A stretch of DNA of 64,000 bases, taken from positions 74,123,410-74,187,409 of the forward strand of contig CM043960.1 in the NCBI GenBank assembly GCA_014529385.2. The letters run 5' to 3'. Positions 1-11,801 of this stretch are shown one piece after another. The notes beneath the pieces are model-generated. The model was not told the origin of the DNA. It worked only from the letters and a program-made list of their open reading frames with translations, and searched no databases. The translations under genes and the position numbers were made by a program. This stretch comes from Adiantum capillus-veneris. Taxonomy: Eukaryota > Streptophyta > Polypodiopsida > Polypodiales > Pteridaceae. Position 1 is the stretch's first letter, and each line of letters begins with the position of its first letter.

Positions 1-190
1 ATTTATAGAGCGTGATTTTAGATGTAGTTGTAGTTTGATTAACTTAATGATAGAGTTTTAAAGGTGTATCAAGGAGACGGTAGCAAACAATAATGAGTAT
101 AAGCGTCATTAGAAGTAGATTAAATAGAGATTAGAAACTAATAGAATGATATTGAAGACTGAACTTTTGAGATGTAGGTCTAGGAGAGAT

Positions 191-434
191 TAAGAGGAAG
201 GGAGGGAGTGATTAAGAGGAGGCAAGGGAGATTACATAGAGAGATTAGGGAGTGATTAAGAGGAGGCAAGGGAGATTACATAGAGAGATTAGGGAGTGAT
301 TAAGAGGAGGCAAAGGAGGTTACACAAAGAGATTAGAAGAGATTAGGGAGTGATTAAGAGGAGGCAAGGGAGATTACACAAAGAGATTAGGGAGTGATTA
401 AGAGGAGCCGATGGTAATTACACAGAAATATTAG
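191..434. repeat. 44-bp minisatellite, about five copies
   Basis: Direct repeats of a purine-rich unit beginning GGAGTGATTAAGAGGAGG start at 205, 249, 293, 347 and 391. Spacing is 44 bp except for one 54-bp interval, where GATTAGAAGA is inserted. The last copy decays towards 434. No gene is visible in or around it. Confidence 0.9.
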
Positions 435-448
435 AAGAAGATATCGCG

Positions 449-466
449 CACACACACACACACACA

Positions 467-547
<81 letters not shown>
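449..547. repeat. compound (CA)n(GA)n microsatellite
   Basis: About 20 bp of CA dinucleotides runs directly into nearly 80 bp of uninterrupted GA. It follows the 44-bp minisatellite with no unique sequence of note between them. Confidence 0.95.
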
Positions 548-551
<4 letters not shown>

Positions 552-659
552 AGTGCACCTGGATAAGCCTTTCGAATTTGAAATTCAAATTTCAAATCTA
601 AACTGCAATCAGATCTTCACCTGCAAATCAAAAAGAGAAAGATATGCACACACACACAC

Positions 660-990
660 ACAGAGTTAATGTAGAGCGTTTTGGGACTGCAAATAGATTC
701 ATAGAGGAGAGGGAGATGGGAAAGTAAAGAGCCATACCTCTCATGTCGTCCGTCAGTTTTTTCACTGTCTGCACAAAAACCGAAACCCTGTTTTAATGTA
801 GAAGAGAGAGAGAGGGAGAGAGAGAGAGATAGAGAATTAATCTAGAGTTGTGAAAAAGATCCTTCTGGGGCCGCGAGCAGATTCGCAGAGGGCAAGGATA
901 TGCGGGAGTAAAGAATCTCACCTGTCGCGCCGTCGTCGAATTCGTCACAGTCTGTAGAAAAATCCAAAACTATTATAATATAGAAGGTTT
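660..990. repeat. diverged tandem duplication, about 170-bp unit
   Basis: The stretch at roughly 663-810 is repeated at roughly 834-987. Shared landmarks in order are TTAAT.TAGAG, AGTAAAGA, a TC.CCTGTC-like block, CACTGTCTG / CACAGTCTG and a closing TATAGAAG-like end. A short GA run separates the copies. There is no coding signal. Confidence 0.55.
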
Positions 991-1719
991 TAAAAGCATT
1001 AAAAAGCCTTTAATAGCTTTTCCCACCAACCCTACCAAGGTTAGATTAGCAAAGTCACATGCGTGGACCAAAACTAATGGTTTTCATGATGGTTAAAAGA
1101 AGTGAAAAAAGAACTTTTCACGAAAATCAGCATAACTTTCACATACGGAGTCCGATTGCAAAACTTTTTTTATGAGCCTGTAGCTTGAGAGCGGCTCTAC
1201 CCTTTTCTGAAAAAATCCTTTTTTTACGAAAAGGTTTTATGAATAGTTCTAAAAAAAACGACGTTTAAGAGGTCAAAAAATTCGACGAAGTTAGGGGTGT
1301 CTAGAACTAGTTTTTTGAGAGTTTTGGGAAAATAATACTCACAAGTTGGACATAGTTTTTACTTCCCATGGCTAAAACCTCTTAGGATCAATGAGTGAGG
1401 GACCCACCTCCACCAACCATCTTCCTTAACCGATTTCATTGCACCTTTTTGCATGTAAAATTGTCCTGCTGCAACACATAAAACACTACGACTATAATCA
1501 CCAAGAATTGATTTACACATAAACAACTGAGAGAAAAAACTCATTGTATTTTGAATGTCCATCAACGCTCAATTGTCATAGCATAATATCCAAGGCCACC
1601 TATACTTAAACTAATGTCCTATCCTAAAAGAAAACTATATGACTAACTAGGCTCGATTCACCCACTTATGCAACTACTTTGAAGCCTCACCTTCTTGTAA
1701 GATCCGACTCTTTTGATAG
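991..1719. other. unassigned AT-rich stretch
   Basis: I see no convincing gene, terminal repeat or tandem structure here. Short open frames exist but none has a recognisable motif. It may be remnant LTR or leader sequence of an old element. Confidence 0.4.
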
Positions 1720-2635
1720 GTCATTCAAGGAAACTTGGGTTTGATGTAAAGCTCATCATGATCTTGGCTCCACCTTACAACTCTTTAAATGTATAATATA
1801 GCTCGAACTTCAATTTGAGTCTCCTTCCAAATTCAAGGCTACTTCAACATAGCTTGGGTTTTTTCTCACACCTGTTGTTGCTCGTAGATTTCTAACACTT
1901 GAATGTGCATCTATGCTCAAACTTGAGTTTGAGCCTTCTACCAAATTCCATGGGTGCCTCCATGTAACTTGGGCTACATCTTGCAACCCGTGTGACAAGT
2001 ATAGATTTCTAACACTTGGATGTACATTTAGGCTCAAACTTGAGATCGAGCCACCTACAAAATTCCATGCTTGCCTCTATGAAACTTTGGCTTTGTGAAA
2101 CTCTTTTTATCTAGGTATTTATAGCACTTATATGTACATCTAGGATCAAACTTGAGCTTTTTGAGCCTCGTACCGTCGTGCGTGCGTTGACTTATAGCTT
2201 GAGATCCATCTTGCAACTATTTTAAGCTAAAGATTTCTAGCACTTAGACCTACATTTAGGCTTTATCTATGCTCCGACATTGTAACTTAGACACCATATT
2301 GGACCTATTTTCAACTTTAGATTTCTAGCACTTAGATGTACATTTAGGCTCAAACTTGAGCTCGAGCCTCCTACCATCCCCAATGGGTTGATTCAGTATA
2401 ACTCAAGATCCATCTTGTAACTCTTGTGAGCTATATATTTCTAGCACTTGGATGTGCATAAAGGCTCCATCCTCCTATCAAATTCCATGGGTGCCTCTAC
2501 AATGTAACATAGTCCCTATCTTGCAACTCTTGTCAGTTTTATATTTCTAGCACTTGGATGTACATACAGGCTCAAACTTGAGCTCGAGCCTCCTACCATC
2601 CTCCATGGATTGACTCAGTGTAGATTTTCTTAATT
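1720..2635. repeat. degenerate tandem repeat, about 115-bp period
   Basis: The phrase GATTTCTAGCACTTGGATGTACAT, in varied forms, recurs near 1886, 2003, 2114, 2231, 2319, 2435 and 2541. Between copies sit GGCTCAAACTTGAG, CTCGAGCCTCCTACCA and CATCTTGCAACTC blocks. Spacing is mostly 106-117 bp with one 88-bp interval. The short open frames on both strands here come from the repeat and are not genes. Confidence 0.8.
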
Positions 2636-2775
2636 GAATGGGATGCAAGATTTTGCCAAAATTGTGAGTGTATCTTGGGAATGCATTAAATTTTGAGTCA
2701 TATGTTCAGACATACAATTTTACTGATATCTCTTGATTTTCTAAAAAATTGCAGGGTCCAAAACAAGGTGATTGA

Positions 2776-3725
2776 GTGTTTCTTGTTGATGGTTCCACAA
2801 GGAAATCTCGTGGGGTTATTCATTCCATTGATGCATCTCAACGTTGTGGTTTTGAATTGATTGGCACAACATGTGTGGCGATACATGTACTAGAAAGTTT
2901 TGATGACACCTTCTTGATTCCATTCGTCACAATGGATGCAAGAACCATGTCTCAAGCAGTTGGAAGCATCATCAAATGGCCATTGCATAATATTGTTATG
3001 GACAGAGGAAAATCTCACACAATAGATGAGGATTTTCTTGTTGGTCAAGAAGATGGCTTGATAGATAGAGTGAGTTGGAAAGAGAAAAGAGTCATTCTTT
3101 GGGCTGATAATAGATCTACAAAACTTGGTAATGAAGTGGTATTGCTGGTCCACCCATATGAGGCTATAAACTGTACTGAACTAGGTGAGAGTAGCTTGGG
3201 TGTCATTGTGGAAGGGTCGATGCATCCACATCAAAGTGTTATTTCAAGTTTGAATTTGGTAAGCTAGCCTATTAGGCAGCTCACATTTGACAATGGTGAG
3301 CCCTTGATCAAAGACACTGGATCCTCTTCTGCCATTGAGGGTATTCAAGATTTCCTCATGGAAGAAACGAGAGATTCCCTTGACAGCTTATATGCTTCCA
3401 GTGATGACTATGAGGATGATGGAATACATCCAACACTGAAACTATTTTTGAAGAAGGTACCACCAGTACAGAACTAGGTCTTCTTCTTCATACTCAAAAT
3501 GATAGAGAGCAGGATGCCATTGCCGGTGACTATGATATAAGAGATAGGACAGGTAAGAAAAGGAGTTATGTACATAAAGTTAGGTCTAGAAAAAAAAAGG
3601 TAATGCTCATGCTTTCAACAAACAATGTGATGCTGCAAACATTCACAAAGTTGCAACAATTGATTGTTGTGAGATGCGATGCTGCCAGATTGGAAAGAGA
3701 TCCAAAATCATGCAAGCGAGGGTAG
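2776..3725 (+). pseudogene. N-terminal part of a DUF7869-type gene, frameshifted
   Basis: A 163-codon frame (2776-3267) is followed by two more open stretches in other frames to about 3725. Residues around 38-75 contain VAIHVLESFDDTFLIPF and GSIIKWPLHNIV. These resemble the short domain (DUF8039-like, named from memory) found beside plant transposase-like proteins. The stretch after 3281 is acidic and Ser-rich, and the next one is basic (RTGKKR, RSRKKK). Since each piece continues the previous one after a frame change, I read this as the damaged 5' half of the gene that continues at 3674. The assignment of this half is weaker than that of the core. Confidence 0.5.
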
Positions 3726-6188
3726 ACTTTTGGGGACAAAGCTACACTAGTCAATGCACACTTGTATTGGATTGTATGAGCATGGCTCATAGAAAAGATC
3801 AAGAAGAGGAATGCTTTGAGTTTACTTTTGATGGAAAGAAGGTATGTAGTAAAGCATGGTATGTAATGCATGGAATAGGAAAGTCAACATTTTACAGGCT
3901 GCGTAAAAAATTCTTGGATAGAGCATGCAATGGCAATCATGGAAACACTGGAATAATAAGGAAGAGCTTGACACATGTTGAGATGGAAAAAGCACTCATA
4001 CAAGGCTTCATAGATAATAATGCAGATCAAATGCCACATAAGTCAAGGACAACCATGCATGGCACTCGGGAAACTCAACGTGTTCTACCAACGATGTACA
4101 AACAAGTGGACATTTTGCGGGAAGTAAACGACACACTTGTCACAATGGAATACAAAACGTTGTCACAGCCAACATTCTCAAGGTTGTGGAACACAGTCTT
4201 CAAGACAGTCACTTTATCAAAATCAAGTACATTCTCTAAATGTGACATTTGCACATCCATAAAGGTCAAGCTGGAGTCTACCAAGAATCAGGTGGAGCAT
4301 GCTAGATACATGGCACAAAGGAGATCACACATGTTGCAACAAATGAGCTGTAGAAATCTGTACTATGCTTGGAGGAGCTCTTCAGAAATGAATCCAACCA
4401 AGTTCTTGTGCATTATACATGAGAAGATGGACCAGAGTAAGACTGCTATACCACAAATTAAACCAGTTCCAAAATCTCTCAATGGAGTTGAGAGGCTTCC
4501 AGTATCCTTGACAGGAATGCTCACTCATGGACATGGACAAACAGCTTATGGTCACTTTGCATTGGTATTATGGCAGAGTGATCCCAACTTCACAATTGCA
4601 TCCCTCTCAAAATGTCTAACTTAGAAAGAAGAGATAAACATATGTTTGGTGACTTGAGCTTAGAAAACTCAAGTGTATAATCACGAACAAATCTTTTTGA
4701 TTGTGTTTTTTCTACAGCTTCTCTCTATCACCATATGAAAGTGCTTAAGGAGAAAAACCAGTACTGCAAGGAACAGAGTGCTCAGAATGAAGAGGTAGAG
4801 ACTAATCTAATCACAGCTGTGAATGTGGAAACAGAGAATTTTGCTTCTAGATAGGGAAATGATTGTCCAAGGATGCAGTCAATCTTTGGTGCTAATGCAC
4901 ATGTACAAGAGGATGGCAATGTATTTGGGTTCAAGAGGTTGCCAAGAACATTGTTGTTGCAACTTGACAATTGTGGTTCAAAAAATAAGAATCAATATGT
5001 GTTTTCATACCTATCATTGTTGGTTTCACGAGGAGTCTTTGACATTGTACAACTTGGATTTCTTATGGTTGGTCACACTCATGAAGACATTGATGCATTG
5101 TTCAGTCGCTTTTCTAAGAAGCTTAGAAAACGAGCCATTTTTACATTTCCACATTTGATGAAGATCTTCAGTGAGTGTGTTAGCATGCATCCAACACCTT
5201 TTCTCCTACAAAAGGTAGCAGACTTTAAATGATTTGTAAAGGGGTTCTTACATGATGGAGCAGATAGCTTAGTGGGTCATTCAAAGCCATTGCAATTCAG
5301 GTTCTATATGAGTGATGGAATACCTTTGATGCAATACAAAGTGCACCCTAAAAATGTGGATTGGTTACCCGAAAATGGTATAGAGTTATGGAAGAGAAAT
5401 GACCAAGGAGGAGCCAAGCTTCCTGAAGGTGTTCCAAAAGTATTACCACCCTTTGAGTATGTTAAAGATAGTGAGAAAGTTATGGAAGGAATAAAGAAGT
5501 ATGTTAGTTGGTGGAAAGATCACTTGCAAGAGAAAGGAGATGAAAGTGAGTATGCTAGGTGGATCAACCCAGTTCTTATGTACTGGGAGAATATCATGCA
5601 AGCTATGCAAAACCCTGGACAAAGTGAAAACACTTTATTTGATGACTTTTGGCCAAGGAGAATGCATGAACAAGATCATCCTCTTGAAGTTCCATTGGAA
5701 GATGGTCTAGATGAAGCACTTGATATAATAGAGGGCCACTATTGTGGTCCAATGCACAACAAACCTGTTGAGGAGTTCAACCCAACTCTTGATGTGGCAA
5801 AGGGAGACTTTGTACTTGTGCAACCTTGTGATGAAAATTACCCAATTTGGTTAGGAGTGGCAGCAAAATAGATATTGATCAGAACAATGACTCGGCAACC
5901 TATCTTCAAGTGAAGATACAATACTGGGCACCAATTTCAAAGAAGAAGAATGCAAGTGATGTGGAGGTTTACAAGGATTGTTGGAACAAGTATTGGAGAG
6001 AGAACATCAATGATCCTCAACGTTGGGAAGACACTAGCTGCATCATTTGGGCATGGAAGCCCAAGGGTGGACGAATTCCTGAAAAAATCAAGATTCCAAA
6101 GGCAATAATCCTCAAGGCCAAAGAGAGTCAGTTGAAACTTGATGAACATGAGGCACCATCAAATGTCAATGCAAATGAAGAGGAATGA
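3674..6188 (+). pseudogene. DUF7869-type transposase-like protein, core and C-terminus
   Basis: Three blocks carry the hallmarks of this uncharacterised eukaryotic family. The first (3674-4624) has FDGKKVCSKAW, a CDICTSIK zinc-like pair and HEKMDQSKT. The second (4873-5871) has LQLDNCGSKNKN followed by GFLMVGHTHEDID and FSRFSKKL. The third (5847-6188) is a Trp-rich tail with KIQYWAP and WENK-like spacing. The Asp-rich LDNC..KN and HTHEDID motifs suggest an RNase H-like (DDE-type) nuclease; that is inference, and the family name is from memory. The middle block continues through a single TGA at 5230-5232, and a one-base slip near 5865 joins it to the tail. A stretch at 4625-4872 has no good frame and could hold an intron or a deletion. 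I find no terminal inverted repeats. Confidence 0.7.
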
Positions 6189-6669
6189 TCTCTTAGCATT
6201 CGCCTTTCAACTTTGTAATCTTCTAGAAATGGGTCCAATTAGTTCACCCATAGCTATGGTCATTATCAACATTGATAATGGCATCCCACCTTTGTAATAT
6301 TCAAGAAATCCTATTCAATATGAATGGTGTTTTTTTCACATTAGTCACCCAAGTTTTTCTTGCAACTTACATTTTAATTGTTTTATCAAATGAAGCATGT
6401 GTGGGAAGAAAATTTTTGGTGCATGAGCATGTGTGTGTGTGTGTGTGTGCACGTGTGCGTGAGTGTGTATGTGTGTGTGTGTATTTGTAAACTAACATAT
6501 GCACAAACACTCTAGTGTATAGTATGGTTGGTTAAAACGGACCATATTGGATCTGCATCCACTAAACATTGTATCTTGGTTTTCATATGTGCAACAAACT
6601 AGTACAATACAACCTTACCTCAATTCCATCAGACACGAAGAATCATCCCAAATGTGTGAATTTTTCCCT
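6189..6669. other. non-coding gap with GT microsatellite
   Basis: AT-rich sequence after the DUF7869-type gene. It includes an interrupted GT run at about 6429-6483. The junction with the truncated Tat-F element lies near the end of this stretch but cannot be placed exactly. Confidence 0.5.
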
Positions 6670-7333
6670 ATTTTCCTAAATAGGTGTTCCATGGAGAATA
6701 CTCTTTCTTGTTGTTCATTGAAAATGACCATGCCTGCTGCAGACTGATCCATCGTTCTCTTGTATGCCCCGTCAAAGAAAAGAGAGTGAGCTCTCTCTAG
6801 CTTAGGACTTTCTTTTGCTGGTGTTCCTTCCTTTGCTTCCGTGTTGACCTTTAGCTTCTTCTCATAATGGCGATGAGTGAGAATCCCCGCTAAACTAGCC
6901 CTAGTGGAGTTTTCTACTTGCATGGTGTAGTCAAACTCTTGTAGTCTAATTAACCACTTTGAGATCCTAGATGAGACATCCATGTGTCGCATTACAGATG
7001 GGAAAACCTCTTCCATTGTCAGGATTAAAAATGGTCTAGGCAGGAGATAGGAGTGGAACTTTGTGGTAGCAAACATTAGTGCCAGAAACATTAGTGGAAC
7101 TTTGTGGTAGCAAACATTAGTGCCAGAACCATATGTTCTACTTCGGTGAATCCTTTTTTTGATGGGGTCATGACTCGACTAGAGAAGTAAATAGGGCGCT
7201 TGAAAGAAGTTTTGGGATCCTTTTGCATTAGCATTGCTCCCAGTGTATCATTTCCCACACAAGGGTTCACATAAAACGGCTCGTCCCACTTAGGAGGTGA
7301 AATAGTGGGAAGCTTAGCTAGGATTTTCTTCAC
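6615..7333 (-). pseudogene. Tat-F RNase H region and start of second RNase H
   Basis: Two frames (7333-7091 and 7091-6615) cover the connection from reverse transcriptase into RNase H. The first has FSSRVMTPSKKGFTEVEH. The second has ISKWLIRLQEFDY, then a basic and Lys-rich linker and SLFFDGAYKR. The last motif begins an archaeal-type second RNase H like that in Tat-E. Homology to Tat-E is lost after about residue 130 of the second frame, which marks the truncation. A 41-bp duplication separates the two frames. Confidence 0.7.
7052..7133. repeat. 41-bp tandem duplication inside Tat-F pol
   Basis: AGTGGAACTTTGTGGTAGC starts at 7052 and again at 7093, with the following bases identical. The 41-bp unit is not a multiple of three, so it breaks the RNase H frame. 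The repeated residues (LMFATTKFH) appear at the end of one frame and the start of the next. Confidence 0.9.
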
Positions 7334-7381
7334 CTTAGTAAATTGCTGCTCATTCTCTTCACTCCATGAGAAAACATCCCT

Positions 7382-8332
7382 CTAGGTGAGTTGTTGTAGG
7401 GGAAGGACCACTTGAGATAGTAGGTGAATGAACCTGCTTAAGTATCTTACCTTCTGAAGGAAAGAAACCAGCTGCTTGGTGGTGGTGGGTGATGATAGAG
7501 ATACCAGAGCCTGAATCTTGCTAGAATCAGCCTCGATTCCTTTTGCTGAAATTACATGACCAAGGAGAGTGAATTTTCTCTCACCAATATGACACTTGTC
7601 TACGTTGAGTTGGCCACCTAAGGTTTGCAGCCTGGTTAAGCCATCATAGACTTTGCTTAAATGAAGGGCTCGTGAGCTATAGATGCAAAAATCATCTATG
7701 AAAACCCGTATTGATGTTCCAAAGTAGGGTTGGAAAACAAAAGTCACATAGCGTTGAAATGTGGCTGGGGCGTTAGTGAGGCCAAACAGCATCACTCTAT
7801 AGGCAAAACATCCCCAAGGTGTGATGAAGGTTGTCTTCTTCTAATCCTCCTCTGCAATGCTAATCTGGAAGTATCTTGAGTAGCCATCTCATACTGTGTA
7901 GCATTCGTGACCTGCCACTTCATTGAGTATTTCATCCTGGAATGGGAGGGAAAGTGGTATCTCTTTGTGGCTGCATTGAGAGGTTTGTAATCCACACAGA
8001 CTCTCCACTTACCATTTCTTTTGTGTGACTACTACTGGGGAGACCCATTCTGAGTCTTCGACAGGGTAGATGAAACCTGCTTGTAGCAAACTTTTGACTT
8101 CTTTAAGCAATGCCTCTTGTTGGATTACTCCAAGTCTTCTGAGCTTTTGTACTACGGGTTTACTGCCTTCCTTGAGCTTTATGTGGTGTTGCACTACTGT
8201 AATTCCTGTGATCTTATCATAGCCATCAATGAACAGAGTAGTAAAGTTACCTAACATGGAGACGTACTCCTTCCTTTCTTCATTGGTTAACTCATTTGAG
8301 AGCATTTTTTGTAGCTTACCTGCATCCTCCAA
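7382..8332 (-). pseudogene. Tat-F reverse transcriptase, frameshifted
   Basis: Three minus-strand frames make up the domain. 8332-8009 carries the N-terminal part (LRRLGVIQQEALLKEV, GFIYPVEDSEWVSPVVV). 7995-7792 carries DYKPLNAATKR and then loses frame in the palm region. 7795-7382 carries [12 protein letters not shown] and the catalytic motif VFIDDF, followed by the thumb with LGHVISAKGIEAD. The catalytic Asp pair is present, but two frameshifts make the gene non-functional. Confidence 0.8.
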
Positions 8333-9232
8333 TGTTGCATACCTGATGATGCCTCTATGTTTGCCGAGGTTGCTTCAGATTGTGCTAATCTATCTGGGTT
8401 TTTAAGAATGACTCCCATTACTTCGATGCTACTGTCACTCCCGTCAGTGGTGGTCGTGTCTTCTCCTGAGGTAGACGAGTAGTCGTTGGTGGACTCGTCT
8501 TCTGAAGCCTCCAAGATCATGTTGCGCTGCTTTCCAGTCCTCATGTCATAGAATATGGACTTCCCTTTAGCATCCTTCATCTGAATCATCCTGGTGCTCC
8601 AGTCTTGTTTAGCTTCCATAGCCATAAGCCAAGGCCTTCCAAGAATGAGGGGGTAGCCCTCCCCTTTGTGTGGCATGATGAAGATGTCTACCTCCACTTC
8701 TGTATTGAATGCTTTTACTTTGACCGCATTTACAATGCCTACATATTTTACTCTTACATTGTTTGCCATCTTGGCTCAGCAGGGTGCTGACCTACTTACC
8801 TCTAGACCTAGATGGGTGCATCATCCTTTCACTCATGACGCATATTTGCGCGCCACCATCTATGTAGACGTTTGAAATCCGCTACCCTTTGATGTGAGCA
8901 TCCATGGTTGGCAGGATGTCGTAGAGATTCCTCCCAGAGATAGCCCCAGCTATCTGTGGTCTTGATTTCCTGGTACTTACCATTTTCGTCCATTGCTTCC
9001 TCATTCTGGGTGCAAGGTGGAGTAATTGGGGCCAAGTTATCTTCGGGCCCGGCATTAACACATCCTGAACTAAGTCATAGGGTTGTGCATACTCACCTAG
9101 TGAAAAGTCCACGATGTCTATCTTCCACCGCGGTTTAGCTGCTTGCTTGCTAGACTCGGCCTTCCCTTTCATCTTCGCTTCTTTTTGAGATGCCTCCTCG
9201 TGCCTCGCACTCTTCACTCCCATAGAATCCAC
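8287..9232 (-). pseudogene. Tat-F protease region
   Basis: The frame at 9232-8882 matches the segment before protease in Tat-E (PRWKIDIVDFSLG.YAQPYDL, ITWPQLLHLAP). 8769-8287 matches the C-terminal half (LILGRPWLMAMEAKQDW). The part that should hold the active-site Asp lies between them and is out of frame. After LGRPW the sequence is rich in Ser, Thr, Glu and Asp, a linker that Tat-E shares. Confidence 0.65.
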
Positions 9233-9299
9233 TTCTTCTACCTTCGCTTTTCCTTGTGGTGGTTGTTGTTGTACAGGTGGTCGCAGGATTTGGACCGGT

Positions 9300-10192
9300 G
9301 GGATTGGTCCTCGCTGCCTAGGTGGTGGTGGTCTTGCTCTTGGCGGAGAGATCTGATTCTGTCTCCCCCCTCTATTGAAATTCTACCTCTTCGGGGGTGG
9401 GCAGTAGTACATTCCATGGCCGTCTTCCCTGCAGTTGTAATAGTGGTACTCTGGGTTGTGCCTTCGTTGTCCCCTTCCTTGTTCTGGGTTTCTGCCAGAT
9501 GCATGCCCTTGCTGCACCAGATGCACATATAAACTCTCTAGTTGGGTGCTGATGCGACTCAGCAGGTCTTGCTGTTCTTCTGATGCCTCCTGTGGTTGGA
9601 CTCTATGATTGGCTGTTGTTTGTAGCCACTGGGGTTGGTCGGGCCGAGCTTGTTTCCTCTGACTCGTTTACTCTTGCTTGCATGCGGAGCTTCTTGTCTT
9701 TAAGGCGGGCTACTTCGGCTGCCAACTCATATGTTGCAGGAAACCTTCCCTTCACCTTCTCTCTAAGTGGCGACCATAGACCAGCAATGAAATGGTCCTT
9801 CTTAGGAAATTAGGTGCTCCTTCGCCTTCCTCCAGTGTGGCAACCCATCTCTCCCATAAGTCCACAAACTTTGACTCGTAGGTGGAATACTCCAGCAGGC
9901 CGCCCTGTTTTAATTCTCTGAGTAACTGCCATAGCTTCCTCCGAGGTTGTGCCTCCACCAAACCTCTTTACAAAAGCACCCCTTAACACATCCATGCATT
10001 CTTGGTAGCCTGGGGCAATGCATTATACGAGGACTTGGCCTCTACTTTCATCCGTAGAGGACAAATTCTAAGTCGTGAAGCGTCGTCATCTTTGTTGGAG
10101 ACGACAAAAGCAATGTCAAAATCATCCAAAAAGTCGGTGGTGAGATCCTCACCCTTCTTTCCATTGAACGTGGGGAAAGAAACACTTGCCAT
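9300..10192 (-). pseudogene. Tat-F gag with degenerate zinc knuckle
   Basis: The frame opens with MASVSFPTFNGKKGEDL at 10192 and runs to about 9983. It continues in other frames with a retrotransposon gag core (FVKRFGG, LLEYSTYESKFVDLWERW, FIAGLW). Near 9400-9440 the knuckle reads NCREDGHGMYYC, and its first Cys is replaced by Tyr compared with CWICGESGHGMYNC in Tat-E. Two or more frameshifts are needed to join the pieces. Confidence 0.7.
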
Positions 10193-10287
10193 GGTGGTGA
10201 CTCGGGAAATTACAAACCTTTTTTTTTTTTTATAAACATCAACAGTAGCGGCTCATAGCGGCTTTTTTAGAGGGGTGGATGGATAGG

Positions 10288-10473
10288 TTAAAAGAGGATA
10301 AAAATAGAGACATTAAAGGAATGATGGTAATCTAGTATGGGGAGAATGATAGGGCTCGAGGAATTGAGGATTTCTCCTAGTACCGCCGCACCAAATAGGT
10401 AAACGATCTTCTATTGGTAGAAGACTTTCATATCTACATAGATATTCACATGCATATGCTGCAGAAATTTGAA
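10288..10473 (-). pseudogene. Tat-F pre-gag module (unknown function)
   Basis: A minus-strand frame of 61 codons, with one internal TAG, lies between the leader ORFs and gag. It contains LFGAAVLGEIL and then ILPILDYHHSFNVSIFILF. The same module occurs twice before gag in Tat-E (46316-46528 and 46562-46768), matching at GEIL.S, P.ILP, DYH.SF and IFIL. I do not recognise it from any known domain. Its shared place before gag in two diverged elements argues that it is a real element gene. Confidence 0.6.
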
Positions 10474-10658
10474 CGAGAATGTCGTCGGCCCGTTTTTCAT
10501 CATGCACAGAGGGTGGAATACTTACTTATACTCTTACCATGCCAGTGTTGATGAGTCGGCACATCCACAAGAGGTCGTTGCCTTTCATGGGCTCTACCTT
10601 TCCTTCGTTGCTCAGCACATACGGGGTGATGGCGACGCGTCTGACCACTCCCAGCCTT

Positions 10659-11401
10659 TTAGCTAATAGCAATTGTAGGTAATTTCCGTAATCCGCGTGT
10701 TGTATGAACTCTACTCCATTCGGTTTGCAGCTCGTCTCCAGCCCACTGGGTCTCTCCTGTGGTAGAGAGCTTCTTCAGGATAAGTTGTATAGGGAGAGGA
10801 GGAAGGTCCTCCACTCGCTTCCCAAAACAGCGAGAGCAGTAGCGGAACCACTCTTCTCTAGGACATGGGAATCTTCTTACCACTTCTTCTTGTGGATTGT
10901 CGAAGTGTATTGGTAGCACTCGCATGCGTCGTGCAAATCGGTAGGTGATCTTCCGCCACTTAGCTTCAAATGACTTCTTCTTTGACAAAGTGGGTACAAC
11001 CCGGCTCTCTGAGTTTGAAGCACTTGCTTGGCCAGATGCCTCTCCCTTCGGGGTCATGTGTTTCCAGGCTAGCCTATCTTCTCCTTGCCTTTGGCTCGAG
11101 CAGCCCCTTTAGGCCACTTTGGAGTTATATCTTTGACTGTAGTTTCTTTAGAGAAAAGAGGCCTCACCGTTTGCTTCCCTTCCTTGACATGAATGACTTC
11201 TTTGCGATGAATGTCGATGTAGATGACTTCAGCCCTTTCAATGCCTTCGTTGCACTCATCGACCCTGTGCCTTGGTTGACAACAGTGATGGCACTTCACC
11301 AATCTCCCACCTAATGCTTTCGATTTATAGTTAGAACGAGCGACACGAGATGGAGAATTTACCTCTTGAACGCTGATGACACTGCAGCCTGGCAGCAGCA
11401 C
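10659..11401 (-). pseudogene. Tat-F leader ORFs with an extra zinc knuckle
   Basis: Two frames lie between the primer site and gag. 11401-11069 (110 codons) contains CHHCCQPRHRVDEC, a perfect C-x2-C-x4-H-x4-C knuckle, among basic residues. 11057-10659 (132 codons) contains a KKKSFEAKWRK basic start, FARRMRVLPIHF and CSRCFGKR. A knuckle this far before gag is unusual. The two frames do not match, so a frameshift or intron separates them. I do not recognise the product. Confidence 0.5.
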
Positions 11402-11541
11402 CTCAATGAAGGCGGCTAGTGCCTCCTTTGCCTCCTCTTCTTCCGTCCTTCAATTAGAAAACTCCTTCAGCCACTCATCCATGATTGATAGTGGGTGTCA
11501 CTTTCAGCATTGTAAACTGAAGGGTCTTAGAAAAGCCCTCC

Positions 11542-11558
11542 TCTGTGGGGGCACCAAA
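11542..11558 (-). other. Tat-F primer-binding site
   Basis: On the minus strand the bases next to the LTR read TTTGGTGCCCCCACAGAGG. The GGTGCCCCCAC core is identical to the site after the 5' LTR of Tat-E. I cannot name the priming tRNA from memory. Confidence 0.6.
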
Positions 11559-11716
11559 TGACGGAGCAAAGCAGACCCCGAACCCCGACGGCCTCTAAAA
11601 CGCCGGGGGCCGACTGGCATGCCTCTAGCCTGCCACGGTAAAGTGAACAGGGGGCACCACCTAGCTTTGAGCGGCTAGGACGAAAACCCACGATGTTATG
11701 AACACCGCAAGACTAC

Positions 11717-11801
<85 letters not shown>

